From Nonomuraea montanisoli (GTDB lineage: Bacteria > Actinomycetota > Actinomycetes > Streptosporangiales > Streptosporangiaceae), in assembly GCF_013363975.1 (NCBI RefSeq), contig NZ_JABWGN010000010.1, positions 1-64,000 of the forward strand: 64,000 bases of DNA, read 5' to 3'. Shown here piece after piece: positions 48,273-55,639 of this stretch (its first letter is position 1; each line of letters begins with the position of its first letter). Position numbers and translations under genes: made by a program. The notes under the pieces were generated by a model that was not told where the DNA came from, did no database searches, and worked only from the letters and a program-made list of their open reading frames with translations.

Positions 48273-49721
48273 GTGCCGCGGGGCGTGACAGCTTCGGCCT
48301 CGGACGACAGGACCCGGGGTGAGGAGCCTGCCATCATCGACGTTCACGACTGGCTCCAGGAGGTCGCCGGGCACACCTCCATGGAGGTGACGCGGCTGCC
48401 GCTGGAGGAGCTGCCCGGCTGGCACACGGACCCGGCGACCGGCAACCTGCGGCACGACAGCGGCGGCTTCTTCACCGTCGAGGGGCTCGACGTCCGCCGG
48501 CCCGGCGAGCCGGTGCCGGCCTGGACGCAGCCCATCATCAACCAGCCCGAGACCGGCATCCTGGGCATCCTGCTCAAGCGGGTGGACGGAGTGCCGTACG
48601 TGCTCATGCAGGCCAAGAACGAGCCCGGCAATCCCGACGGCCCCCAGGTCTCGCCCACGGTGCAGGCCACGCGGAGCAACTACACGCGGGTCCACCAGGG
48701 GCGGGCGGTGCCGTACCTGGAGTTCTTCCGCGAGCCGCGCGGCCGGGTGCTCGCCGACACGCGCCAGTCGGAGCAGGGCGCGTGGTTCTACCGCAAGCGC
48801 AACCGCAACATGGTGGTGGAGGTCGCGGAGCGCGTGCCGGCCGCCGAGGGGTTCCGGTGGCTGCCGCTCGCGCGGGTGTACGGCCTGCTGGCGGTGCCGG
48901 ACCGGGTGAACATGGACGCGCGGACCGTGCTGTCCTGCCTGCCGTCCCAGCGTGGCGCGGAGCCCGCCGGCGCCTTCGCGGCGGCGGTGGCCCGCTCCCG
49001 CGACGCCTCGCGCGGGGCCCGCCACGAGCTGGGCGAGATCCTGAGCTGGCTCAGCGGGGTCCGCTCCACGGCCGACGTGCGCGCCACGCTGGTGCCCCTC
49101 GACCGGGTGCGCGGCTGGCGCCGCTCGGGCGGGCGCATCTCGCACGAGTCGGGCCGCTTCTTCGACGTGATCGGGGTGCGGGTCGAGGCGCGCGGGCGTG
49201 AGGTGTCCGGCTGGTCGCAGCCGATGCTCGCGCCGGTGGGCACGGGCCTGGTGGCGTTCCTGGTCCGCCGGATCGGCGGGGTCGTGCACGCGCTCGTGCG
49301 GGCGCGCGTGGATCCCGGCTACACCGACGTGGTGGAGCTGGCGCCGACCGTGCAGTGCACGCCGGGCAACTACGACCACCTGCCGCCGGCGGCCCGCCCG
49401 CCGCTCGTGGACCTCGTGCTGGACGCCCTGGCCGGCGCGGCGCCGGGGCGGGTGCGCTTCGACACCGTCCTGTCGGAGGAGGGCGGCCGGTTCCACCACG
49501 CCCGCAACCGCTACGTCGTGGTCGAGACGGACGACGACCCGCTGCCGGGCCACCCGGGGTTCCGCTGGCTCGCGCTGCACCAGATCGACGATCTGCTGCG
49601 GCACAGCTACTACCTCAACGTGGAGGCCCGCAGCCTGACGGCCTGCCTGCACGGCCTGGCCTGGGGCCCCGCGTACGGCGTGCCGTCGCGGCCGCGGATG
49701 CTCACCGCAGCAGTTCGATGA
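48273..49721 (+). CDS. NDP-hexose 2,3-dehydratase
   Basis: This 482-residue protein consists of two similar halves, each with a SPTVQ/APTVQCTPGNY motif and a hydrophobic FFTVEG/FFDVIG motif, as in EvaA, TylX3 and other NDP-4-keto-6-deoxyglucose 2,3-dehydratases. It removes the C-2 hydroxyl of dTDP-4-keto-6-deoxyglucose. The start is uncertain: the GTG at 48273 or the GTG at 48285. The 3' end overlaps the convergent luciferase-like gene by 20 bases. Confidence 0.92.
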   Translation: MPRGVTASASDDRTRGEEPAIIDVHDWLQEVAGHTSMEVTRLPLEELPGWHTDPATGNLRHDSGGFFTVEGLDVRRPGEPVPAWTQPIINQPETGILGILLKRVDGVPYVLMQAKNEPGNPDGPQVSPTVQATRSNYTRVHQGRAVPYLEFFREPRGRVLADTRQSEQGAWFYRKRNRNMVVEVAERVPAAEGFRWLPLARVYGLLAVPDRVNMDARTVLSCLPSQRGAEPAGAFAAAVARSRDASRGARHELGEILSWLSGVRSTADVRATLVPLDRVRGWRRSGGRISHESGRFFDVIGVRVEARGREVSGWSQPMLAPVGTGLVAFLVRRIGGVVHALVRARVDPGYTDVVELAPTVQCTPGNYDHLPPAARPPLVDLVLDALAGAAPGRVRFDTVLSEEGGRFHHARNRYVVVETDDDPLPGHPGFRWLALHQIDDLLRHSYYLNVEARSLTACLHGLAWGPAYGVPSRPRMLTAAVR

Positions 49722-50538
49722 CCTTGCCGAAGTCGTCCATGGCGGGCTCCATGACCGTGAAGTAGGTGAAGCCGAACGTCTTCTCGTGCCGGCGCACCTG
49801 CTCGGCGATGTCCTCGGGGGTGCCGGCGAACAGCATGGGGACGTCCAGGAGCTGCTCGGTGGTCAGGTCGGGGGCGTAGCGGCGCAGGCTCTCCACGCCG
49901 GCCCGCCGGTCGCGGGTGAGCACGGTCGCCTTGGACAGGACGTTCAGCTCCAGGTCGGCGGCGCGCGGCCCGGCCTCGCGCCGGGCGAAGGCCACCCGCC
50001 GGGTCAGCTCGCGCGCGTCCACGAGGGCCGTCCTGCCGTACTCGGGGCGGAACGGGGCGCCGGTGAAGCTGACGATCTCCGCGCGCCGGGCGGCCAGGCG
50101 CAGCACGCGGTCGCCGTGGCCGCCGACCATGAGCGGCGGCATCCGGCCGCCCAGGAGCCCGTCCAGCTCGCCGACCAGCCGCTCCAGGGCCCGTACGCGG
50201 TGGCCGGCGCCGAACGGCAGGCCGGCCGCCGCGAACTCCTCCCGCACGTACCCGGTGCCGAGCCCCAGCTCCAGCCGGCCGTCCATGAGCAGGTCCATGG
50301 TGGCCACCTCCCGGGCGAGCAGTGCGGGCCGGTGGAAGGAGGCGTTGAGCACGTACGTGCCGATGACCGGCCGCTCGGTGACCTCGGCGGCGAGCAGGGC
50401 GGTGGGGAACGGCGCCATCAGGTTGAGATGGTCGGGCACGGCGATGACGTCGTAGCCGAGGGCCTCGGCGCGGCGGCACGTGGCCGTCCACTGGGCGCGC
50501 GTGCCGCCCTCGCTGATGAGCACCACCCCGAACCTCAT
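49702..50538 (-). CDS. Luciferase-like (F420/FMN-dependent) oxidoreductase
   Basis: This 278-residue TIM-barrel protein of the luciferase-like superfamily has an N-terminal MRFGVVLISEG, a substrate loop with LELGLGTGY and a C-terminal DIAEQVRRH. Such enzymes use F420 or FMN for reductions, hydroxylations or oxidations of secondary metabolites. Cofactor and substrate cannot be told here. The ATG at 50538 overlaps the stop of the PPTase gene. It could tailor the sugar or the polyketide. Confidence 0.9.
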   Translation of the reverse strand: MRFGVVLISEGGTRAQWTATCRRAEALGYDVIAVPDHLNLMAPFPTALLAAEVTERPVIGTYVLNASFHRPALLAREVATMDLLMDGRLELGLGTGYVREEFAAAGLPFGAGHRVRALERLVGELDGLLGGRMPPLMVGGHGDRVLRLAARRAEIVSFTGAPFRPEYGRTALVDARELTRRVAFARREAGPRAADLELNVLSKATVLTRDRRAGVESLRRYAPDLTTEQLLDVPMLFAGTPEDIAEQVRRHEKTFGFTYFTVMEPAMDDFGKVIELLR

Positions 50539-51233
50539 GGCCGCGCCCCCGCCCGGTGGGCGCCGGCGGCCGCGGGCCGGGGCGTCCCGGCCACGGCGAT
50601 GGCGGTGAGCAGCAGGCCCCGGCCGGCCGTCCAGCGCCCGGTGAAGCCGGTCAGCCGCTCCCCCTGCCAGCGCGGCCCCGAGACCATGAGGTGCGCGGTG
50701 AACGTGCCGCGCAGCGGGTCCACGGTGACGGCGGCGTCCTGGAAGTCCAGCCATCGCCCGGCGAGGGGGAACCACGCCTTGTAGACGGCCTCCTTCGTGC
50801 TGAACAGCAGGCGGTCCCAGGACGTGCCCGGGTGCCGCTCGGCGAGGCGGCGGACCATGTCGCGCTCCTTGGGCACGGAGACGGCCTCCAGGACGCCGGG
50901 CGGCAGCGGGGCGTCCGGCTCGGCGTCGATGCCGATGAGCGCGGGGTAGACGCCGACGGCCGCGGCCCGGTAGCCGGCGCAGTGGGTGATGCTGCCGGTG
51001 GTGCCGTGCGGCCAGCAGGGCTCGCCGTACGGGCCGCTGAGCACCGGGACCGGGCGCACGCCGAGCCGCTCCATGGCCTTGCGGGCGCAGTGGCGGGCCG
51101 TGGTGAACTCGCGGCGGCGCTTGTCGGCGGCACGGCGCACCAGCTCGGCCTCCTCGGGGAAGAGGGCGGCCTCGGGCGGGTCGTTGAAGGCCTCGAATGC
51201 CTTGACGGTCGCCGGCAGGATCTTCTCGATCAC
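50535..51233 (-). CDS. Sfp/EntD-type 4'-phosphopantetheinyl transferase
   Basis: This 232-residue protein has the three PPTase motifs: GSITHCAGY, IGIDAEP (metal-binding Asp and Glu) and FSTKEAVYKAW. It resembles Sfp-type enzymes that activate PKS and NRPS carriers. The GTG at 51233 is chosen because AGGAGG lies four bases upstream, and a longer in-frame extension lacks such a site. The acceptors may be the two type I ACPs, the lone ACP and the carrier at 16488. It is the third PPTase-like gene in the window. Confidence 0.94.
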   Translation of the reverse strand: MIEKILPATVKAFEAFNDPPEAALFPEEAELVRRAADKRRREFTTARHCARKAMERLGVRPVPVLSGPYGEPCWPHGTTGSITHCAGYRAAAVGVYPALIGIDAEPDAPLPPGVLEAVSVPKERDMVRRLAERHPGTSWDRLLFSTKEAVYKAWFPLAGRWLDFQDAAVTVDPLRGTFTAHLMVSGPRWQGERLTGFTGRWTAGRGLLLTAIAVAGTPRPAAAGAHRAGARP

Positions 51234-51518
51234 ACGACCTCCTGACCACCGTCCGCACGGAACACTCGCACAGTAGCCAATGCGGCTAATAGCCCAAAAG
51301 ACCAACAAAACTCTTTATGGGTCCATGCTGGTTATTAAGGGGTTCAATAGGGGTATTGGGCGTTGCGCACGCCGGAGCTTCCCCTACTATTGGGTAACAC
51401 CTGAAGCTCGCTAATCGACAGCCGCGCCTGGTCTCCCGCGCAAGACCTGCATTCGTTCCCCGATTTCCCGGTTCCCGATCGGAGCCGGCGATCGGGAAAG
51501 GCGCACGGAGGGATTTCG
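51234..51518. promoter_or_regulatory. Divergent promoter, PPTase / aldo-keto reductase, with CCCCTA sites
   Basis: This 285-base region is the least GC-rich stretch of the right half. It contains taggggta at 51348-51355 and cccctac at 51381-51387, which face each other as an imperfect inverted pair (caatagggg / cccctactattg). aggggtt occurs nearby at 51338-51344. The sites probably belong to one or both of the divergent promoters. Confidence 0.5.
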
Positions 51519-52481
51519 GTGCGTTACACGAGGTTGGGCCGGACGGGGCCGGTCGTCTCCGCCATCGGGCTGGGCTCGCTCGCCCTGGCCGGCGCCTACG
51601 GCAGGGCGCACGAGGGCGATGCCGACCGGCTGGTCCGCCGGGCGCTCGACGCGGGGGTGACCCTGCTCGACACCTCCGCCTTCTACGCGCAGGGCCGGGT
51701 CGAGCGGCTGATCGGCCGGGCCCTGGCCGGCCGGTCGGACGAGGTGGTGGTGAGCACCCGCGGCGGCGTGCGCGCCCTGGGGCCCGACGGCCGGGTGCTC
51801 TACGACGACGACCCCGGCGCGCTGGAACGCGACTGCGACGCCTCGCTCGAACGGCTCGATGCCGAGTGCGTCGACCTGTACTACCTGCACTGCCGTGACG
51901 GCCGCGCGCCGGTCGAGGAGAGCATGGGCCGCCTGGCCGAGCTGGTACGGGCCGGGAAGATCCGGTACATCGGGCTGACCAACGCCACGCTGCGGCAGCT
52001 TCGCGAGGCCCACGCCGTCCACCCGGTGACCGCCCTGGGCGTCGAGTACTCGGTGTGGGGCCGCTACGCCGACCCCGGCCTGGTCGCCGCGGCGCGCGAG
52101 CTGGGCATCGCGCTGGTGGCCGCGCGCCCGCTCGGGCGGGGCTTCCTCACCGGCCGGGTCCGGGTGGACGCCCGGTTCGAGGCGGGCGACTGGCGCCGCG
52201 ACGACCCCCGCTTCGGGCCCGAGCAGGGCCGCCACTGCGCCGGGCTCCAGGCGCTGGAGGCCGCGGCCGCCCAGCTCGACCTCAGCGCCGGGCGGCTCGC
52301 GCTGGCCTGGCTGCTCGCCCAGGGCGAGCACACGGTGCCGGTGCCGAGCACGCGCAGCCAGGTCCACCTGGAGATGAACCTCGCCGCCGCGGCGGTCGAG
52401 CTGCCGCCCGAGGTGCGCGACAAGCTGGCCGGCGTCTTCCCGCTCGACGACTGGAATCAGTCGCCGTCGCCCCTGGTCTGA
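51519..52481 (+). CDS. Aldo-keto reductase, probable NDP-sugar ketoreductase
   Basis: This 320-residue AKR-fold protein has the catalytic Asp (LLDTS), Tyr in FYAQGR and His in LYYLHC. The catalytic Lys, usually in STK, is Arg (STR, R81), which is unusual and may weaken activity. Sugar-cluster AKRs of this type act as 3-ketoreductases or 2,3-enoyl reductases (EryBII, TylCII). Here it could reduce C-4 or C-3 to finish the deoxysugar; no separate SDR-type ketoreductase is in the window. The GTG at 51519 follows GGAGGG. The gene overlaps the convergent regulator by 25 bases. Confidence 0.85.
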   Translation: MRYTRLGRTGPVVSAIGLGSLALAGAYGRAHEGDADRLVRRALDAGVTLLDTSAFYAQGRVERLIGRALAGRSDEVVVSTRGGVRALGPDGRVLYDDDPGALERDCDASLERLDAECVDLYYLHCRDGRAPVEESMGRLAELVRAGKIRYIGLTNATLRQLREAHAVHPVTALGVEYSVWGRYADPGLVAAARELGIALVAARPLGRGFLTGRVRVDARFEAGDWRRDDPRFGPEQGRHCAGLQALEAAAAQLDLSAGRLALAWLLAQGEHTVPVPSTRSQVHLEMNLAAAAVELPPEVRDKLAGVFPLDDWNQSPSPLV

Positions 52482-53122
52482 GGCAGGATGAGCGAGCCGG
52501 CCAGGGCCTTGTTGACCGCGTCGATGCGCGAGACCGCGTTCAGCTTCAGGAAGATGTTGCGCATGTGCCGCTTCACGGTGGCCTCGGCCAGGCCCAGCCG
52601 GCGGGCGATCTGGCTGTTGCTGAGCGCCTGCGCGGCGAGCTGGAGCACCTCCAGCTCCTTCTCCGACAGCACCCCGTTGGCCGGCGCCTCCACGTGGGCC
52701 AGGCTGCTGCGCGAGACCGCGAGCACCAGCCTCGACTGGTCCTCGTACACGCTGCGCACGGCCGCGATCAGCTCGTCCCGGTGGACGCTCTTGTGCAGGT
52801 AGCCCCGGATGCCGGCGGCGAGCAGCCGGGTGAGGAGCTGCGGTCCGTCGTACATGCTGAGGATGATGATCCGGGTCTCGGGCGACAGCTTCCGGATCCG
52901 GGCCACGGTCTCGGTGACCTCGTCCCCGGGGATCTCCACGTCGAGCAGCACCACGTCCGGCTCGGTGTCCTCGACCAGGGCGATCGCCGAGCCGGAGTCG
53001 CCGGCCTCGCCCACGACGTCCATGCCGCCGAAGGACTCCAGGATCTCGCGCAGGCCCTCCCTGAACAGGGTGTGGTCGTCCACCAAGGCGACGGAGATGG
53101 GGTTAGGCGTCGTCCGGTCCAC
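52457..53122 (-). CDS. NarL/FixJ-type response regulator
   Basis: This 221-residue protein has a receiver domain with phospho-acceptor D61 in LLDVEIPG and a C-terminal LuxR HTH (about 150-210). It starts with GTG at 53122, 20 bases inside the histidine kinase gene, and is co-transcribed with it. It is a cognate pair with the kinase at 53103-54203. Confidence 0.95.
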   Translation of the reverse strand: MDRTTPNPISVALVDDHTLFREGLREILESFGGMDVVGEAGDSGSAIALVEDTEPDVVLLDVEIPGDEVTETVARIRKLSPETRIIILSMYDGPQLLTRLLAAGIRGYLHKSVHRDELIAAVRSVYEDQSRLVLAVSRSSLAHVEAPANGVLSEKELEVLQLAAQALSNSQIARRLGLAEATVKRHMRNIFLKLNAVSRIDAVNKALAGSLILPQTRGDGD

Positions 53123-54203
53123 CGGCCTGTCCTCTGAGTGGGATGTACAGCTCGACGAGGCATCCGCCGCCGGGCTCGCTGGAGACCGCCACCGTACCGC
53201 CGAGCAGCTCCGCGCGCTCGCGCATGGAGGTGAGGCCCACGCCGCCGCGTTCGCGGGCGTTCGCCGGGTCGAAGCCCCGCCCGTTGTCGCGGGCCGACGC
53301 GATGAGGGCGTGCGGGGCGATGTCCACCTTGAGCAGGATCATCGTCGGGTCGCCGTGGGTGAGCGCGTTGCGCACGGTCTCGCGCAGAATGAGGAACGCC
53401 TCGTCGAGCACGCGCGGCTCGACCCACGACTCGTCGCCGTTGACGTCGAACGCGATGGAGACCGAGTCGTCGCCGACCGCCTCCAGGAAGTCCAGCAGCG
53501 ACTTCTCCAGGTTCTTCACCGGGGTCTGCGGGTGCAGCTCGGAGGTCATCTGGCGCAGGTTGTCCATGGTCTCCTGGATGGCCTGCTGCACCACCACGAT
53601 CTTGGCGGAGGCCCTGGCGGGGTCGGTCGCCCGGTACGCCTCCGACAGGGCGAGCTGCTGGTGGGCGACGCTCGTGCCGTGGCCGATGCGGTCGTGCAAC
53701 TCGCGGGCGATCCGGCGGCGCTCGGCCTCCTGGGCCTCATGCACCTGGTTGAGCAGGAAGCCGTTGTAGGTGTCGGCGGCCTCACGGATGCGGCGCGACA
53801 GGCTCGCCTCCAGACCGGTCGCGGCCAGCAGGAAACTCTCGGCGCACACGCCGGTTTCGGCGAGGATATGTCGCGTCAGGTGCGAAAGCGCTATCCTGAA
53901 GAAAAGTGAGCCTGCCTCAAGTGAGGTTCTGGGATGGACGCCGGCCGCCGCCCGGGCGTTCCCGACCTCCCAGGCATGTAATTTGGAAAGACTACTTATC
54001 TGTATCTTTCCTGCGCGCAGCGTAGCGGCGACGTCGTCCAGAACGTAACGGGCCGTGGACAGAGCCTGACCGCGCGCGACGGAATCGGCGAAGAGCGCGT
54101 TTCCGCTGCTCCTGAGTGCGCTTTCGAATTCCGTCAGAACTTCTTCGCGACATGCTTCGACGAATCTCGCCGGATCCTCCGCCGCCCCGTGTGCCGCGTC
54201 CAA
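53103..54203 (-). CDS. Cytosolic NarL-type histidine kinase
   Basis: This 366-residue kinase has no transmembrane helices. An alpha-helical N-terminal sensor (about 15-145, somewhat like the N-terminal domains of RsbRD) is followed by a HisKA_3 domain with H170 in ERRRIARELHD, then an HATPase domain (NGRGFD, GVGLTSMRE). The start is TTG at 54203 with GGAGG seven bases upstream. The coding sequence of the N-terminal part is markedly lower in GC than that of the neighbouring genes. It may sense an intracellular signal. Confidence 0.92.
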   Translation of the reverse strand: MDAAHGAAEDPARFVEACREEVLTEFESALRSSGNALFADSVARGQALSTARYVLDDVAATLRAGKIQISSLSKLHAWEVGNARAAAGVHPRTSLEAGSLFFRIALSHLTRHILAETGVCAESFLLAATGLEASLSRRIREAADTYNGFLLNQVHEAQEAERRRIARELHDRIGHGTSVAHQQLALSEAYRATDPARASAKIVVVQQAIQETMDNLRQMTSELHPQTPVKNLEKSLLDFLEAVGDDSVSIAFDVNGDESWVEPRVLDEAFLILRETVRNALTHGDPTMILLKVDIAPHALIASARDNGRGFDPANARERGGVGLTSMRERAELLGGTVAVSSEPGGGCLVELYIPLRGQAGGPDDA

Positions 54204-54273
54204 GGTCCACCCTCCGCCATGGGGAGTGCACGAGTGAGCCTAGCATCGCGCAGCGGGCACACTAATGCAACAC

Positions 54274-55296
54274 TTATGGCCATATATTAGTCAGAAGAGG
54301 GGTAATGTGTAGTAGATGCTGCGTTAACATGAATGCCCGGTAAGGGCGGCGGCGGACGCCACGACCGGCACTACCTGTACGCTTTCCGGCAGCAAGTGTT
54401 CCGGCGTCAGTTCCGCCATCAGTTCCGGTCATCCTTCCGGCCAGCATCACGGCCACGACCCCGCCCGCCATGACCGCGACCACCGCCGTCAGCGGCACCC
54501 TCAGGAGCGCCACCGCGAGCCCGAACGCCCCCAGCACGCCGAGCGCCGCGGCCGCCATCACCTGACGCGAACGCCGCTCGCCGAGGAGCACCCCGAGCGT
54601 ACGCCGTCCCGCCGCCGTGTCACCCGGGATGTCCGACAGATCCTTGGCCGGCACCCCCACGAGCACCATCCAGCACGTGGCCGCCCCGGCGAACACGACC
54701 AGCCGAATCAAGGCCGGCCCCACCGCCGGCCCGACCCCAGCCGAGCCCGCCCCGAGTCCGATTGTGGCCGAGTCCGCCACCACGGCTCCCGCCAGGTACG
54801 ACAGCAGCCCCGACAGGCACAGCACCGCGACCGTGCCGCCGCAGCTGTCCTTCAGCGGCCACGGCGGCCCCGAGTACAGGAAGCCCAGCACGAGGTTCGC
54901 CACGATGATCCACGTCATGACGTGCGGCAGGCCCGCGGTCACCGCGAGCGACGCCGCCCCGGCCGTCGCGGCCACCACTCCGGCGGTCCGCGGGGCGAGC
55001 TCCCCGCGCGCGATCGGCCGGCCGGACCCGTTGATCCGGTCCTCGGCCACGTCCGTGACACCGTTGAACAGGTAGACGGCGAAGATGGACAGGACCCACG
55101 CGAGTCCGCCCTGCACCACCTTCAGCGGATCGGGGTCCGGCACGGCGGGCAGCATGAGCGCCACCCCCGCCAGGTAGCGCAGCGCCGACACGGCGAGCAC
55201 CCCCGGGCGGGCCTCGGCGACGCACAGCAGCGGCACGCGGACGGCGGCGAGAAAGAGGAGGGAACGAGGGGCCGAGGATGTCCAGGAAGCGGCCAT
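54274..55296 (-). CDS. UbiA-family prenyltransferase
   Basis: This 340-residue multi-pass membrane protein has the two Asp-rich motifs of UbiA enzymes, N78-x-x-x-D82-x-x-x-D86 in FNGVTDVAED and D219-x-x-D222 in AKDLSDIPGD. Seven to nine transmembrane helices are visible. It would transfer a prenyl group to an aromatic acceptor, and its place here raises the possibility of a prenylated product. A role in isoprenoid-quinone metabolism unrelated to the cluster is an alternative. The C-terminus has a Gly/Thr-rich insertion. Confidence 0.9.
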   Translation of the reverse strand: MAASWTSSAPRSLLFLAAVRVPLLCVAEARPGVLAVSALRYLAGVALMLPAVPDPDPLKVVQGGLAWVLSIFAVYLFNGVTDVAEDRINGSGRPIARGELAPRTAGVVAATAGAASLAVTAGLPHVMTWIIVANLVLGFLYSGPPWPLKDSCGGTVAVLCLSGLLSYLAGAVVADSATIGLGAGSAGVGPAVGPALIRLVVFAGAATCWMVLVGVPAKDLSDIPGDTAAGRRTLGVLLGERRSRQVMAAAALGVLGAFGLAVALLRVPLTAVVAVMAGGVVAVMLAGRMTGTDGGTDAGTLAAGKRTGSAGRGVRRRPYRAFMLTQHLLHITPLLTNIWP

Positions 55297-55639
55297 AGCC
55301 CGGATTGTGACCCCAGGAACGGGGCCCGGTTAAGGGAGTAACCCAAAAGGTGTAGCGGGGCTGCGCCTTTCGATACCCGGTCGTACTCCCCCTGGATATC
55401 CGCCCCTGAACTCCTGGTTCACCGTCTTGCCGGGCCCGGGCGACCCCTATAGCTTCAGGGCCATCGCACCGAGATTATGACCGGCCCTCCCCAGCGGAAC
55501 CGTTTGTTCACACCCTAGTATTGCGGAATTTGCACTCTAGCCCCGGGGCCGGCGAAAGCGGAAGACCCGCTGACCGCGCCGCGATTCCACCGTTGTGATC
55601 CTCCTGGCGAAGCCGTGTCCCCGGAAAGGAAATCCGACG
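55297..55639. promoter_or_regulatory. Divergent region, UbiA / isopropylmalate synthase, with CCCCTA motif
   Basis: No coding sequence is convincing in these 343 bases. The region has acccctatag at 55443-55452 and accctag at 55512-55518, like the motif seen at other promoters of the cluster. I looked for a leucine-rich leader peptide before the synthase and found none. Confidence 0.5.

Noticed and set aside
49702-50538. Nitrososynthase or N-oxygenase for a nitrosugar
   Set aside because: The protein has the luciferase-like barrel; nitrososynthases of nitrosugar pathways have an acyl-CoA-dehydrogenase fold, which is not seen in the window.
55297-55639. Leucine leader peptide or attenuator before leuA
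   Set aside because: No short frame with a run of leucine codons and no convincing attenuator hairpins were visible.
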